Translations under genes and position numbers: made by a program
Assembly: GCF_019097595.1 (NCBI RefSeq)
Contig: NC_080732.1
Location: 9,703,905 to 9,767,904, forward strand
Direction: 5' to 3'
Length of the DNA: 64,000 nt
From: Hemibagrus wyckioides
Lineage: Eukaryota; Chordata; Actinopteri; Siluriformes; Bagridae
Shown here: positions 11,290 to 22,701 of the stretch, in pieces
Layout: each line of letters begins with the position of its first letter
Position numbering within the stretch: position 1 is the first letter of the stretch
Notes under the pieces: generated by a model
The model's database searches: none
Told to the model about the DNA's origin: nothing
What the model saw: only the letters and a program-made list of their open reading frames with translations

Positions 11290-12250
11290 ACACCAACTAT
11301 AGCAGCAGCTTTGGTCTGGTGGAAATTTCACCAAAACACTCCGCTTGCACTACCTAAATACACCCCCATTTGGAATAACCCAGATTTTACAGCTAATAAG
11401 AAGCCTAACACACATGGGCAGAAAAGGGCATCATGCAACTTCAACACATTTTTCATAGTTATAATCTGGTCTCATTTTCGTACTGCATCAGCATCATTTC
11501 ATGCAGCATCAGGAGTAATAGTTTTTTTTGGAATATCCACAAATCAAATCATCCATTCAATCAAAAAAAAAAACCATTTGAACCATTAATCTAGACCTTC
11601 CACCTTTAGTTTCAGAGTTAATTAATATATTGTCCTCAAAAACTACTCTCCAAAATATACAGAATAATATTAAAATCTGACAACACATTAAGTTTACCAC
11701 ATGCTAAATGGCAATAAGACCTATCTATTGCTTCTGATGCCTATTTCTGGACACAAATCTGCAAAAAATCACAAATCTACTTTATGAGAAAAAATGCCAA
11801 CCTGCAACTGATACAGTATAAGGTACTTCACAGTTTTCACCAAACCGGACAGAAATTGTTTATAATGGGATTCACTTCAGAAACATGTTAACATTGCACC
11901 CAAAATAACCCAGACACACATGTTCATGCCCTTTAGTATTGTACCCCAATTAAAAAAATTTAGGAAAAATGTCATTGAATCACTATCTGTCACTATGGAA
12001 TGTCACATCCCAATTTCTTCATCACTTTTTTACTAGGCGATATATCCATAATCCATAATTAGACAATATAAACAGTCATTTACTCCTAATAGCCATTGCC
12101 AAGAAAACTATCCTCATCAACAGGAAATCAAGAAATTACATACATATTGCGACCTGGAAGAATCTACTAATTGATTATATATGGAAAGTCTAACCAGATT
12201 ATTTCATAGTAAAACAGTAGAATTACACCCCTTCTGGTCATCTGTCATTA
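11290..12250 (+). mobile_element. L1-type LINE, 3' end of ORF2
   Basis: Reads TPIWNNPDFTANKKP at about 11,365 and later LQLIQYKVLHSFHQTGQKL..MGFTSETC and NPDTHVHAL.YCTPIKKI (about 11,800-11,960), the C-terminal region of fish L1/Tx1 reverse-transcriptase proteins with its Cys-His block. Broken by stops; no polyA tail identified. Confidence 0.75.
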
Positions 12251-12504
12251 TTTTCCAGCAGTTATAAATCTGTTGACCTTCTTTGTCTGAGACCAACTAC
12301 AATGCATCTCCACCTAAACTAATATTTGTATTTATTTAAATATTAATGTTTGAGAGTTTTGGGGGAGGGGCAGGGGATATAAGTTTATACTTTAAACCAG
12401 TTTAAGTTACACTAATTATATCTGTAGTTAATCTGTTAGATACTATTTGATTTGTATGCTTCCTCCCCCACCCCTAGATATAATGACACACACACACACA
12501 CACA

Positions 12505-13752
12505 CAGTTGTGCTCAAAAGTTTGCATACCTTGGGAGAATTTGCAAGATGTGTACCATTTTTTAAAGAAAATGAGTGAGAAGGCAGAACAAATTTATTTT
12601 ATTTTCATATTTCCAGTTCATATTTAAAGCATAACAAGATGGCACAATCGTCAAACAAAACATGACAATAAAGAAAATGATGAAATAATCCCTGTTCAAA
12701 AGTTTGCATACCTTTAGTTCTTAATATCATGTATTGCCCTGATATCAGTATTTTCTGATAACATGCTGCATTCATATTTCCATCAATTTTGACTAACTTC
12801 CCTGTGCCAATGGAGCTCACACAGCCCCAAATCATAATAGAGCCACCACCATGCTTTATAGTGGGGATGGTGTACTTTTTACTGTAGGCCTTGTTGACTC
12901 CTCTCCAACATAGCGTTCATGGTTGTGAATATAAAGTTCAAATTTGGTCTGATCTCCAACTGATGACTCCAGAAGCTGTGAGGCTTGTCTAGGTGCTGTC
13001 TGGCATACTGAAAGCGGGCCTTTTTGTGGCATGGGTTCAGTAACGGCTTTCTCCTGACAACTCAACCAGGTCATTTGTGTTCAAGTACCTCCTTACTGTA
13101 CTCCTTGAAACAACATTTCTTTTCTAGAGCAGTCTGTATTTCTCTCGAAGTTGTTGGGGGTGAAGTCGTTTTTGCTTCACCTGACCGTGGTTTAGTATCA
13201 ACAGAACCTCTTAATTTCCACCTCATAATCAGAGTTTGAACAGTACTGACTGGCATTTTCAAGTGTTCAAGAGATATCTTTTTATATCCTTTTCCTGCTT
13301 TACAAAGTTAACTAATAAACTAATAAAGCTTAATAAACTACCTTATTACACAGGTCCATTGGCAGTTCTTTTGGCCTCTCCTATGGTGCAGTATCCAGCC
13401 AAGTCAGTGCATCACCTTATGAGCTGAGAAACTCACTGACTATTTATGCACACTAATTACAATTACAATAAGTCACAAGTGTGGAAATTTTCCTTTAATA
13501 GCAAATTAAACCTGTGTGTCAACCTGTGTGTTTATAATATGGCCAAACATTCAAGGATATGTAAACTTTTGATCAGGGTTGTTTGGGTGATTTCAGTTAT
13601 CATTAGGTTTTAAAAAAGGAGTCAAACAACTATGACCATGTGACCACTATCCTTAAATTAAAAATAATCTTTTGCATTATCAGTCATAATTCAAAATAAA
13701 TGGCAATGTTTAACAATTTCTTTCAGGGTTCGCAAACTTTTGAGTACAACTA
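12505..13752 (-). mobile_element. Tc1-like transposon with degenerate transposase
   Basis: Ends are inverted: CAGTTGTGCTCAAAAGTTTGC at 12,505 and CGCAAACTTTTGAGTACAACT ending near 13,751. The minus strand encodes a helix-turn-helix part, MPVSTVQTLIMRWKLRGSV (13,256 down), and a glycine-rich MIWGCVSSIGTGKLVKIDG block (12,835 down), interrupted by frameshifts. It abuts a (CA)n tract (12,486-12,507). Inactive. Confidence 0.85.
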
Positions 13753-13779
13753 TACATGTTCACAGACACATGAATGCAT

Positions 13780-14125
13780 ATACCCAGGAGACATGACCTG
13801 GGTGACATGACATGACCCAGGAGACAGGCATGGACAGAGCCACTTGGGGACTTTCACACCGTGACAGATCTGCCATTACATTCGTCAGCTTGTGAAAGCA
13901 AGGAATTAGTGCCTATAATGAACTCAGAAACTACAGTGACCTAATAGTTCCTCATGGGCCATTTATTGCTGTTGTAGAAAGGACATTAATCAGTTACAGT
14001 TACATTATTTACTGTCCAATGTAACCCAAATGAGGATGGGTTCCCTTCTGAGCCTTGTTCCTCTCAAGGTTTTTTCCTCATATCATCTTATGGAGTTTTT
14101 CCTTGCCATAAATGGTTTTACAAAA
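13780..14125 (+). mobile_element. L2 LINE 3' UTR fragment
   Basis: Contains 'gcaaggaattagtgcctataatg', 'acccaaatgaggatgggttc' and 'ctctcaaggttttttcctcat', the same phrases as at 57,940-58,165. This is the conserved 3' UTR of fish L2 elements; no coding part is attached. Confidence 0.75.
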
Positions 14126-14389
14126 AACCAACACCGAATGCCAAGGTCTCATGATGTGCCATGAAATTGCTATGCCAACCTGCCACTGTAAACAAAGCTT
14201 GCAACACTTGCCTCACATCTGGGGCCTTCTGATTTGTCCAGTGTTCTGTGAGTGACATTGCTGAGCTGCGCTGCTTGGAAAAGTTGAAATCATTTTAACA
14301 TAAGACGCATGAGATGCTGCAATAGATCAAACGCAATAGATGCAACGGTCAAACACACATGTATCTCATTCATTGAAAATAATGGAAAA

Positions 14390-14758
14390 GAAATTAGGAA
14401 TAAAACACATTCTGTGTGAATGACCAACATATTAAGCACACAAATATGGCACATGACAAATCATTTATGTGCTCGTTCATCAATGTCGTGTTTCCGTGGC
14501 ACTGAAGCTCCGCTTTGCAAAGTTTGCAAGGCACAACATTTGGCGTGGTATTTAAAATGAAATGCTTCCATGCCTTAGAGGACTTGGGTCGCACACTTTT
14601 ATAAGACCTGCTCGTACTCCCACTATTCTTCCGACATGCGCCTGTAACAACGCTATCATTGAATGCGTGGTGACGTGCGCCAGCCAACAAATCGATAATG
14701 TAATTCGTTGACAACGATTTTCATTATCGATTATTATCGATTCATTGTTTCAGCCCTA
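14390..14758 (-). mobile_element. hAT element 5' fragment with BED zinc finger
   Basis: The minus-strand terminus CAGGGCTGAAACAAT-like (mutated first base) at 14,758 is followed by AT-rich subterminal sequence and an open frame (14,714 down) with SKAWKHFILNTTPNVVPCKLCKAEL..HGNTTLMNEHI, a BED-type zinc finger (Cys-X2-Cys, then His). The rest of the transposase is missing. Confidence 0.75.
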
Positions 14759-15000
14759 ATCCTAATAAACTCACAAACCTGCCAGTGAACACTTCAACCA
14801 CCACGTGTTTCTGCTGACGTCTTTTGTTTACCTATAGGTAACACTGAATATTATACCTTTCTTCTGTATTAAAGTCCCTGTTCATCCCAGTAAATTTCGA
14901 AGAGTTCTGCTATTCAATCAATGTCTTTGTGTGGTTCTTTAGCATCTCTTCCCTAAATTCAGCCCTGGAGGCAGTGTTGGCAGTGCGACTCAAGCTCTTC
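14755..15000 (+). repeat. LTR-like repeat, copy B
   Basis: Partner of the repeat at 10,235-10,420, with ~60 bp of extra sequence in the middle ('acgtcttttgtttacctatagg'). It ends TGGAGGCAGTGTTGGCAGTGCGACTC, again resembling an LTR edge with primer-binding site. Confidence 0.5.
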
Positions 15001-15315
15001 TCTGAGTGAACCCGGGATGCATTAATATGCAAATTACAATTTGGTTATCCTGGAAATTAAAATCACCCTAACAAATTCTTTCAAAGCCAAAAGACCTTGT
15101 TAATCTGTCTTTCTGAATCAGATTGGCTGGATTTTATATATTTCATAATACAAGAGCAGAAACAGCCAGAAACCGGTGTACACACAAATATCAAATTTCT
15201 ATTTAATATAATTAAATAATTGTTTAACAGTACAGCTCCAAGTGCTTTGCCACTTCCACCCCCTCAACCTGCTGTTCCACCCTGCATATCTATTAGATGT
15301 AACACAGTTTGTTAC

Positions 15316-15385
15316 CTTCTGATACTGCCAGATGCTTTGCCCTTGCACATCACTATGGCGATCTTGCACTTTGGGTTGCCTGCAC
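15316..15385 (-). CDS. acad11: acad11 exon 14
   Basis: Acceptor GTCTAG lies above 15,385 and donor GTAACA below 15,316 (gene sense). It completes the Gly codon begun by exon 13, has 22 full codons (AGNPKCKIAIVM...GSIR) and leaves AG for exon 15. AGNPKCKIAIV is identical to human ACAD11. The exon is only 70 bp, between introns of 14.7 and 11.2 kb, so it would be easily missed. Confidence 0.93.
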
Positions 15386-17640
15386 CTAGACAAGGAGGGG
15401 GGAAGGAAATATTAATAAATACAGCATTTTGACTTGGAGTATTTTGACGGGGCACTATATGTAGTATTTATTTTATGTGACAGTATTATATTTATTTATA
15501 TGACAGTATTATCTTATTTAGTATATTTTCAAATTAGAAAAACTATATGCTCACACACCATCATCTACATGTCTTTAAATGGTTGCAATGCAAACATGGC
15601 ACCCAGGACAGTCTTATGACCTCAGGGAAAGAATTTCTTGCTTTTCCTGTAAATTCCCTAATTAGCTTACCATCAGCATATCAAATCAGCACAAAAGATT
15701 AAACCCACACCAAGCCAGATTTGTGTATGTTTGCCTATTTTCGAATACAACTGATAAGCTTGCTACACATTGATCACATTAAATTTTCAAAGCCATACAA
15801 TAGACATGCCTTTGTCAACATTGTTTCCAATATTAGAAATTCTCTGTGATGCTATCATTAAATATCATCATGACAAATGTATCTATTCTCCAGTTTGTGT
15901 AGATTGAAAAGTGGGATGTTTGAGTAACACACTGTAGTTCCTACAAAGGTAGTGCACATGCAGAGACATGTTTGCAGGCATATGGTCATTCACACAGAGT
16001 CACATATACAAGCACACCTAGTATAAGAATTATTGCCAACCTTAATAACGTTAGCTTAAAAAGTTTTAGAAAAAAATATAGCCAAATGGGTTACAATTAT
16101 AAATAACCTCTTATAACTTATAATCACTTGGTCATCTTACACTCTTCAAAAATGTAGAACAATTAAGAGTTGTTTGATTGTCCCTCTTGCTGAACCCTTA
16201 ATGGATCTCTTAATGATAATAAAGCAGACGATACAGCTGCATGATTCCATTAGTTTCACGGAGGAGGTAACACACTGTCACATTAATTTCCTGTGTACAT
16301 CCTTCAACTGTACTTTCTGCTGTAAAATCTAAACATTTATAGAGAATTTAGGATATTGCTTATTTGCAATTAGTACATCTGACTGCTATCTGAAATAAAC
16401 TTTCTCAAAAAATCCCCAAATCAAAACACTAAAAGTTAGTATTCATTAGTTCCTAATAATAATGTGTGTTTGTAGATGTCTAATGCCCAATGTTTTACAT
16501 GTGGATGTTTTTCTGAAGAACCTTATATCTTATACAAACAGCCCAACAGGACAACTGCACATTTCAGACTCACACGTGCCCTTAAATAGAAAGTGGTGTG
16601 ATATTCTGATGTGAAATGATTATATAATGATCGCCATAATACTAATACATAATAGTTACTGAAAGGTGTTGAATAGTAATAAAAGAATCTTTAAATATTC
16701 CAGTTATATTATGCAGTTCAACTTTAAGACTACTGTAATGCTTATTTTTAATGTAAATCAAGTCATCAGTCATTATAGACTGCTAGCAGGAAACGTGAAA
16801 ATACAAATTTTTTGATGCCCGAAAACCTGTGATACTAGCAAGCAATATCTAAAATTATAGAGAATGTTAAAAAAATACTCAAAAACAATAAGCTATATGT
16901 GGTATATAAGGAGTGAATCATTACCCTGAAAGCACATGTGCTTTCGAATTCTTACAGAAAGAGATAAATGGAAAAAGGATTATGCAACAGATTAATCCAG
17001 GAAATTCTAAAGACAGACAAAGCTTTCAGAAATAATTGAAAAGACATGTCAATTGAAATGAAACAGAAAAGACACCACTTGCTATCAGTTGCAGTACTGC
17101 AAAACACCAAAAAATATTGAATGCCCTTTTCTGTGATAGTACTGCACATAAAACTGTAGTGTGTCCACAGTCCACAAGGCGCAGCTCAGTAATCCGAAAT
17201 GTGCTGAAATGTGACTCAAGAAGAGAGTCTCAACATGCTTTATATATATAAAAAATCCATAGTACAAAACTTTGATATACGGAACTGAGATGCCATAGTG
17301 ATATAACCAAGATAGCTACAGAACTGCCCAGATACCAGCTTCCAGATAGCTATAGAATCGCAACGAAAAGACCTAAGGGCCTTAAGAAAAGCCTGCATTC
17401 AAATGTACAGCACACAAGGATCTGTGCTGAAGGTGCTAGGCTTGGTGTGGAGAACAGAAACAGTCTTTGAACTGATTACTTTGTTGGATGCTGTAATAAA
17501 AAAATGTGTGACCACAGAAAAGTGTTATAAAGCTCTCTGCTTACATATTCATAACAGGCTTACTGACCCCTTTTTCTGTGCAAGTGAAATGCCTTTTTAA
17601 TGGATGTGGATATGAGGCCTCAGCTGGCATGAGATGCTAC
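15386..17640. other. intron 13, mostly unique sequence
   Basis: About 2.2 kb with no recognised transposon protein or terminal repeat and no further acad11 exon. Contrasts with the repeat-dense sequence on either side. Confidence 0.4.
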
Positions 17641-17649
17641 CTCCAGAGC

Positions 17650-18086
17650 TTACACTAGGGTGACAACATTGTGTTCAGAACTTCCACAGATCCACCACAA
17701 TCATCCCCCATTGGTATGGAATAAGATCTGATCACCGGCATGATGCATGTCTTTGTGCGTTTTGCAATGCAAGTGAAAAAGTTGTTGTCACTTACAGCAG
17801 TGCACAGGGGTCAGCATGGGCACCCTTACTGGTCTGTGGCTATGCAGCACCATACACTACAAACTGTAATGCACAGTGTACACATGTGTATTCTGACACC
17901 TTTCTATCAGAACCAGCATTTTTTGAGCAACAGTAGCTCGTCTGTTGGATTGGACCACACAGGCCAGCTTTCCCTCCTTTATTCCTGCTTCTTATATGTC
18001 TCACCCACTAACAGGTGCCATGATGAGGAGATAATCAGCGTTATTCACTTCACATGTCAGTGGTCATTATGGCTGATCAGTGTATA
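17650..18086. repeat. common fish DNA-element fragment ('gatcagtgtata' end)
   Basis: Contains 'ccattggtatggaataagatc', 'gtcagcatgggcacccttactgg', 'ttctgacacctttctatcagaacc', 'agtagctcgtctgttggat' and ends 'tggtcattatggctgatcagtgtata', a terminus I recall from a widespread teleost transposon family. Opposite-strand translation of the middle is consistent with a Tc1-type helix-turn-helix, but the copy is deleted. Confidence 0.55.
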
Positions 18087-18109
18087 TATTTTTTGTAGAA
18101 AAGAAGCGT

Positions 18110-18295
18110 GATGAGTGTTCTGTTTTCTCTGTTGATTCAATTAGAAAGTGTGACAAGATTCTTCATGTGTTGAATTTCTTTGACCACTTTGGATCACTCT
18201 CTGGGTTTAAAATTAACTGGTGTAAGTCATGTTTATTTCCCTTCAATTCTGATACTGATTCCATGCCTCTTCCTATGCCTACACACAGAAAAATA
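18110..18295 (+). pseudogene. L1-type reverse transcriptase fragment
   Basis: Reads ILHVLNFFDHFGSLSGFKIN then WCKSCLFPFNSD, matching the segment after the catalytic motif of L1 reverse transcriptases (FG..SG.K.N..KS). Only ~180 bp remain. Confidence 0.7.
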
Positions 18296-18581
18296 GAGGT
18301 ATTGTTTCTGTACCTTAAAGTACATTTGCCACAAGAGTACCCTGTAAGGTACAGGAAATGGTCCTTAGGGTAACAACTGTGGACCTTTGTTTTAATTAAA
18401 AGGTACAAAATCAAGGGTACATACAGTGCTCAGCGTAAATGAATACACCCCCTTTGAAAAGTAACATTTTAAACAATCTCTCAATGAACAAAAAACAATT
18501 TCCAAAATGTTGACAAGACTAAGTTTAATATAACATCTGTTTAACTTATAACATGAAAGTAAGGTTAATAATAACTTAGAT

Positions 18582-21372
18582 CAGTGGTTCCCAACCTTTT
18601 TTTCAGGTGACCCCTATTTTAACATTCAAAAACTTTGCCGACCCCCCATACCCCTACCCCGCACACCACCACCCCAACAAACACACTAGCAAATGCATTT
18701 CATTTAGTGACACAGTCAGTAAAATTTTTAATAATGAAACCAATTAGCTACAACATCCAATTATTCATAAGCATTTTTTCTTTCCAACATGTTCCATTTT
18801 GTCTTTAACTGGTGAACAAATAGCAGAAGCAAATTCTAATTTGTTAACGTAAATATCAATTAATCAGAGAAATCATGTTATGTACACAATGTACAATGCA
18901 CAATGTACACAAATGCATACATTTTATTCTTTACCTTTAACCAAAACATGCAATTATTCAGGAGGACAGATTTTTCTTTGCAACAGCAGGCTATACTTTA
19001 AAAAAAAAAAACGAACAACAGAAGCAAATTAAAATATATTAATCTGAACATTAAATAATCGTATAGTAGTAGATTAATAGTACATTAATAGTATTAATGT
19101 ATTACTGTATGTACTATTGCCCTAAAAACTTGTCAAAACTAAAAACATACATCAATTAATTTAGGAACAATAATAGCACCAAATCAATTCTATTCCCATA
19201 TTTTAATTATGAAAATGTTGATTTATGCATGCCATGTCTTGTATCCCTGACTGATTAATTGTTAAATGCTAATTAATGTGAACTCTGGGCCTGAATTTCT
19301 TGGGCTAGAGACTGGATATTAGGCATGATTTTCGTGACAGCCAGACGAAAGTCACTGTGCACGTCTAACTTGTTGCGTGCCTTTGTTTTGATGGTTACCA
19401 GAGAGCTGAAAGCAATCTCTGACAGGTATGTTGTGGCGAAAGGCAGGATGAGCATGGTTGTGGCGAAGTGCGCAGGTTTAGGAGCGAAGTCGGGTCCTTT
19501 CACCAGCCAGAACCGTTTGTACCCGTGATCGGTAAAGAATCTCCTGAGAAAAGAATTTGACTTGACATCCAAGAGCTCATCCTCTGCTGCTAAATACTCC
19601 ACGTCCTCCTCCTTTGCGGTGAATGGATCCATTACCCATGTGCATTTGGTGACATGCTCATCAACATCTGAGAATCGTGATTTCATCTCCTCCTGTAGCA
19701 GTTCCATGTGATGCATGAACTCGTTGCTGAAGGATTCGGGTAAATGTCCCCCAGTCTGTATGAGAAGTGATGGAAAGTGTTGTAGGTCCCGTTTTATCAG
19801 TTTATTCTTTCTGAATTCCACTTTGTGCACAAATGCGTCAACAATTTCCTTGCAATCCAGAATATTTGCATCTGCGCTCTGCATGCGCTTGTTTGTGTCG
19901 TTGTAGAGGCTGAAAATATCAGCCAGGTATGACGTTCTAATAAGAAATTCACTAGTCATTTCGTCAAGTAGTTTCTGGTTGTTCACTCTCAGGAACTCCT
20001 TTATTTTTTCTTTGAGTTTAATAAAATGACCTAACACCTGGCCTCTTGATAGCCAGCGCACCTCGGTATGAAGGAGGAGTGTCTGGTGCTCCTCGTCTTC
20101 ACACAGCTTCACACAAAGATTCGTTTATTCACTGGATGGGCTTTAATAAAGTTCACGATTTTCACCACTGTCTTGAGCATTTTATTCAGTTCATCAGAGA
20201 GGTGTTTGCTTGCCAGGGCTTGACGGTGTATCATACAATGAAATACAAGACAGTGGGGAGCCTTTTCCTTCAAGCATGTATTGAAGCCCTTGTTTTTTCC
20301 CCATCATTGAAGCAGCTCCATCTGTGCAGCAAGCGACTAAATTATTGTAGGGAATGTTTTGCTTGGTGAAGTACATGTCAATTGCTTGGAAAATGTCTTC
20401 TCGTGTCGTTGTGGACAAATTAGTAGACAAAAGAATGTCCTGCTTTATTTTGGCGTCTTCAATGTACTGCACATATGCAGCGAGTACTGCCTCATCTGCC
20501 ACAGTGGAAGTTTCATCAATTTGGATAGAAAATGGAAAATGCATCTTTAACTTTTCAACCAACGTGTTCTCAACATCATTTGCCATTCTATCGATTCTGT
20601 CTTTTACTGTATTATTGGACAGAGGTACAGTTTTAAGTTTAGAAGCCACTTGGGTCCCACACATTATTTCTGCCATTTTTACACATGCGGGTTTGAGCAG
20701 AGTTTCCCCGATGGTGTGCGGCTTTTTTAACTGGGCAATCAAGAGAGCGCACTCGAAGGATGAAACCGTTGCCTGTCTATTTTCATTTCCAGCTCTAGTC
20801 ATTGCATCTCTGATGTTCTGGGGCCTATTTGATATAAGAAGTTCTTTTTTCCTTTGGAAAAATTCTCGGGGTTTACCAACTGTCTGTGGGTGTTTGGTGC
20901 TCTGATGTCTCCTCAGTTTGCAGGGCTTCATGCTTTCATTAGCTAGTCTCTCTCCACAGATTACACACTCAATTCTCACCTTGTCCATTGCTTCAATGAA
21001 ACCAAATTCAACATAACTGTCCAAATAAATCCTTGTTTTCTTTTTAGCGCATATATTTTTCTCTTCTCCCTGGCATTTGCCATGTTCGCTTTACCGCGCC
21101 TCTTTGTTTGTCCTGTGTGTGTGTTTTTTTAAAGCTGCGTCTGTCTATTCCCACTCTCGCGATACACAGCGTGAAATTCGCGATGTTAATGAAATTACTT
21201 TTCATATATTAACCATTTTTAAAATATTACAAATTTAATTATTAATCAAGCTATAATAATAATAATATTTTTAAAAAATTGTAATCCTAAAAACTAGAGT
21301 GAGCTCGGCGACCCCTCGTAAATGTTTAGCGACCCCTAGTGGGGGTCGCGACCCCCAGGTTGGGAACCACTG
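18582..21372 (-). mobile_element. hAT transposon with exact 8-bp target duplication
   Basis: Termini CAGTGGTTCCCAACCTTTT (18,582) and GGTTGGGAACCACTG (to 21,372), with ACTTAGAT on both sides (18,574-18,581 and 21,373-21,380). Subterminal 'ggtgacccct' and 'gcgacccct' repeats occur at both ends. Encodes a transposase on the minus strand (next entry). Length 2,791 bp. Confidence 0.93.
19273..21024 (-). pseudogene. hAT transposase (ZBED5/SCAND3-like), two frameshifts
   Basis: The first frame (21,024-20,194) starts near the ATG with a BED-type finger, CVICGERLANE..KPCKLRRHQSTKHP, then IQIDETSTV and CCTDGAASMMGKKQG of the RNase H-like core. The sense frame then shifts near 20,280 (CLKEKAPHCLVFHCMIHRQAL) and again near 20,118 before the last frame (20,112-19,273), which includes HTEVRWLSRGQVL and ends ..AQSSH. 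Domain order and total size (~590 codons) fit a ZBED5/SCAND3-type hAT transposase. Only two small indels separate it from a continuous frame, so it is a fairly young fossil. Confidence 0.88.
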
Positions 21373-21639
21373 ACTTAGATTACACATTTTTCATTTTTAC
21401 TCAAATTAGGGTGATGCAAAATGAGTACACCCCACAACAAAAACTACCACATCTAGTACTTTGTATGGCCTCCATGATTTTTTAATGACCGCACCAAGTC
21501 TTCTAGGCATGAATGAACAAGTTGGCAACATTTTGCAACATCTATCTTTTTCCATTCTTCAATAATGACCTCTTTTAGAGACTGGATGCTGGATGGAGAG
21601 TGATGCTCAAATCACTCTTCTGAATTCCCCATAGGTGTT

Positions 21640-22398
21640 CGATTGGGTTCAGATCGGGAGACATACTTGGCCACTGAACGACTTTTCCAACATGACAATG
21701 ATCCTAAACACACATCTAAGGGCATGGAGTGATGGTAGCATCTTCTCTTTCTCTTTAGAGCAGTACATCTGTGAATTCATGATGCCATCAATGAACTGCA
21801 GCTCCCCGACACCAGCAGCACTCATGCAGCCCACCATGTTTCACTGTAGGCACCATGTATTTTTCTTTGTATTCCTCACCTTTGCAATGCCATACAGTTT
21901 TGAAGCCATCAGTTCCAAAAGCATTTATCTTGGTCTCATCACTCCAGAGTATAGAGTCCCAGCAGTCTTCATCTTTGTTAGAATGGGCCCTGGAAAACTC
22001 TAGGTGGGCTTTTTTGTGCCTGGGCTTTAAGGAGAGGCTACTTTCGTGGACGGCACCCATGCATGCCATTCCTCTGCAGTGTACACCGTATTGTGTCACG
22101 GGAAACCCCAGTTTGGCTTTCTACTTCTTTAGATAACTACAGTGAACATGCATGCCGATTTTCAACCCTTCTCATCAGAAGACGCTCCTGTCGAGGTGTT
22201 AACATCCGTGGACGACCTGGACGTCTTTGTGAGATGGTTGCAGTTCCATCTTTTTTAAATTTTTGTACCACTTTTGCTACAGCATTCTGTCTGATAAGTA
22301 AAGCTTTGCTGATCTTCTTGTAGCCTTCACCTTTCTGGTGTAAAGAAATGATTTTCTTTCTCGGGTCTTGTGACATTTCTATTCCATGTGTTGCCATT
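21640..22398 (-). pseudogene. Tc1-like transposase, frameshifted, with internal micro-inversion
   Basis: The minus strand begins MATHGIEMSQDPRKKIISL (22,398 down) with the helix-turn-helix and RRPGRPRMLTPRQERLL. Another frame has SILWSDETKINAFG (first catalytic Asp) and MVPTVKHGG, then VGCMSAAGVGELQFIDGIMN. The block that should hold the second Asp appears on the plus strand instead (FQHDNDPKHTSK, about 21,685-21,722), while the SPDLNPIE block (21,640-21,660) is again on the minus strand. Confidence 0.8.
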
Positions 22399-22701
22399 GC
22401 TGACAGCATGAAATGGGAAGGGGTTTTTTAACACCCTTTTATAGTCAACTGTCTGCTGGACACCTGTGTAATGAATAATTAGACTCACCTGGTTGAATTC
22501 TTGTTAAATTAGACATTTGTAGTCTAAAACTGTAAAACTGAAAATTTTGTTCTAAGTTATATTATTAACCTTACTTTCATGTTATAAGTTAAACAGATGT
22601 TATATAAAACTTAGTCTTGTCAACATTTTGTTTGTGTTCATTGAGATACTGCTTAAAATGTTACTTTTTAAAGGGGGTGTACTCATTTACGTTGAGCACT
22701 G

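Larger units (their letters stand above)
18424..22701 (-). mobile_element. Tc1-like transposon with ~140-bp inverted repeats, carrying a hAT insertion
   Basis: The left end begins CAGTGCTCAGCGTAAATGAA and the right end finishes TTTACGTTGAGCACTG. Inverted homology continues through 'tgttgacaagactaagtttaatat' and 'ttataacatgaaagtaaggttaataataactt' (left to 18,578, right from ~22,545). The left flank is TA; the right flank is CA, one mutation away. Removing the 2,791-bp hAT and one target duplication leaves a ~1.5-kb Tc1. The outer flanks both read '..aaggtaca..', suggesting it sits in yet another repeat. Confidence 0.85.

Noticed and set aside
20354..20905. 183-codon plus-strand open frame
   Set aside because: Antisense shadow of the hAT transposase, which has clear domain motifs on the minus strand.
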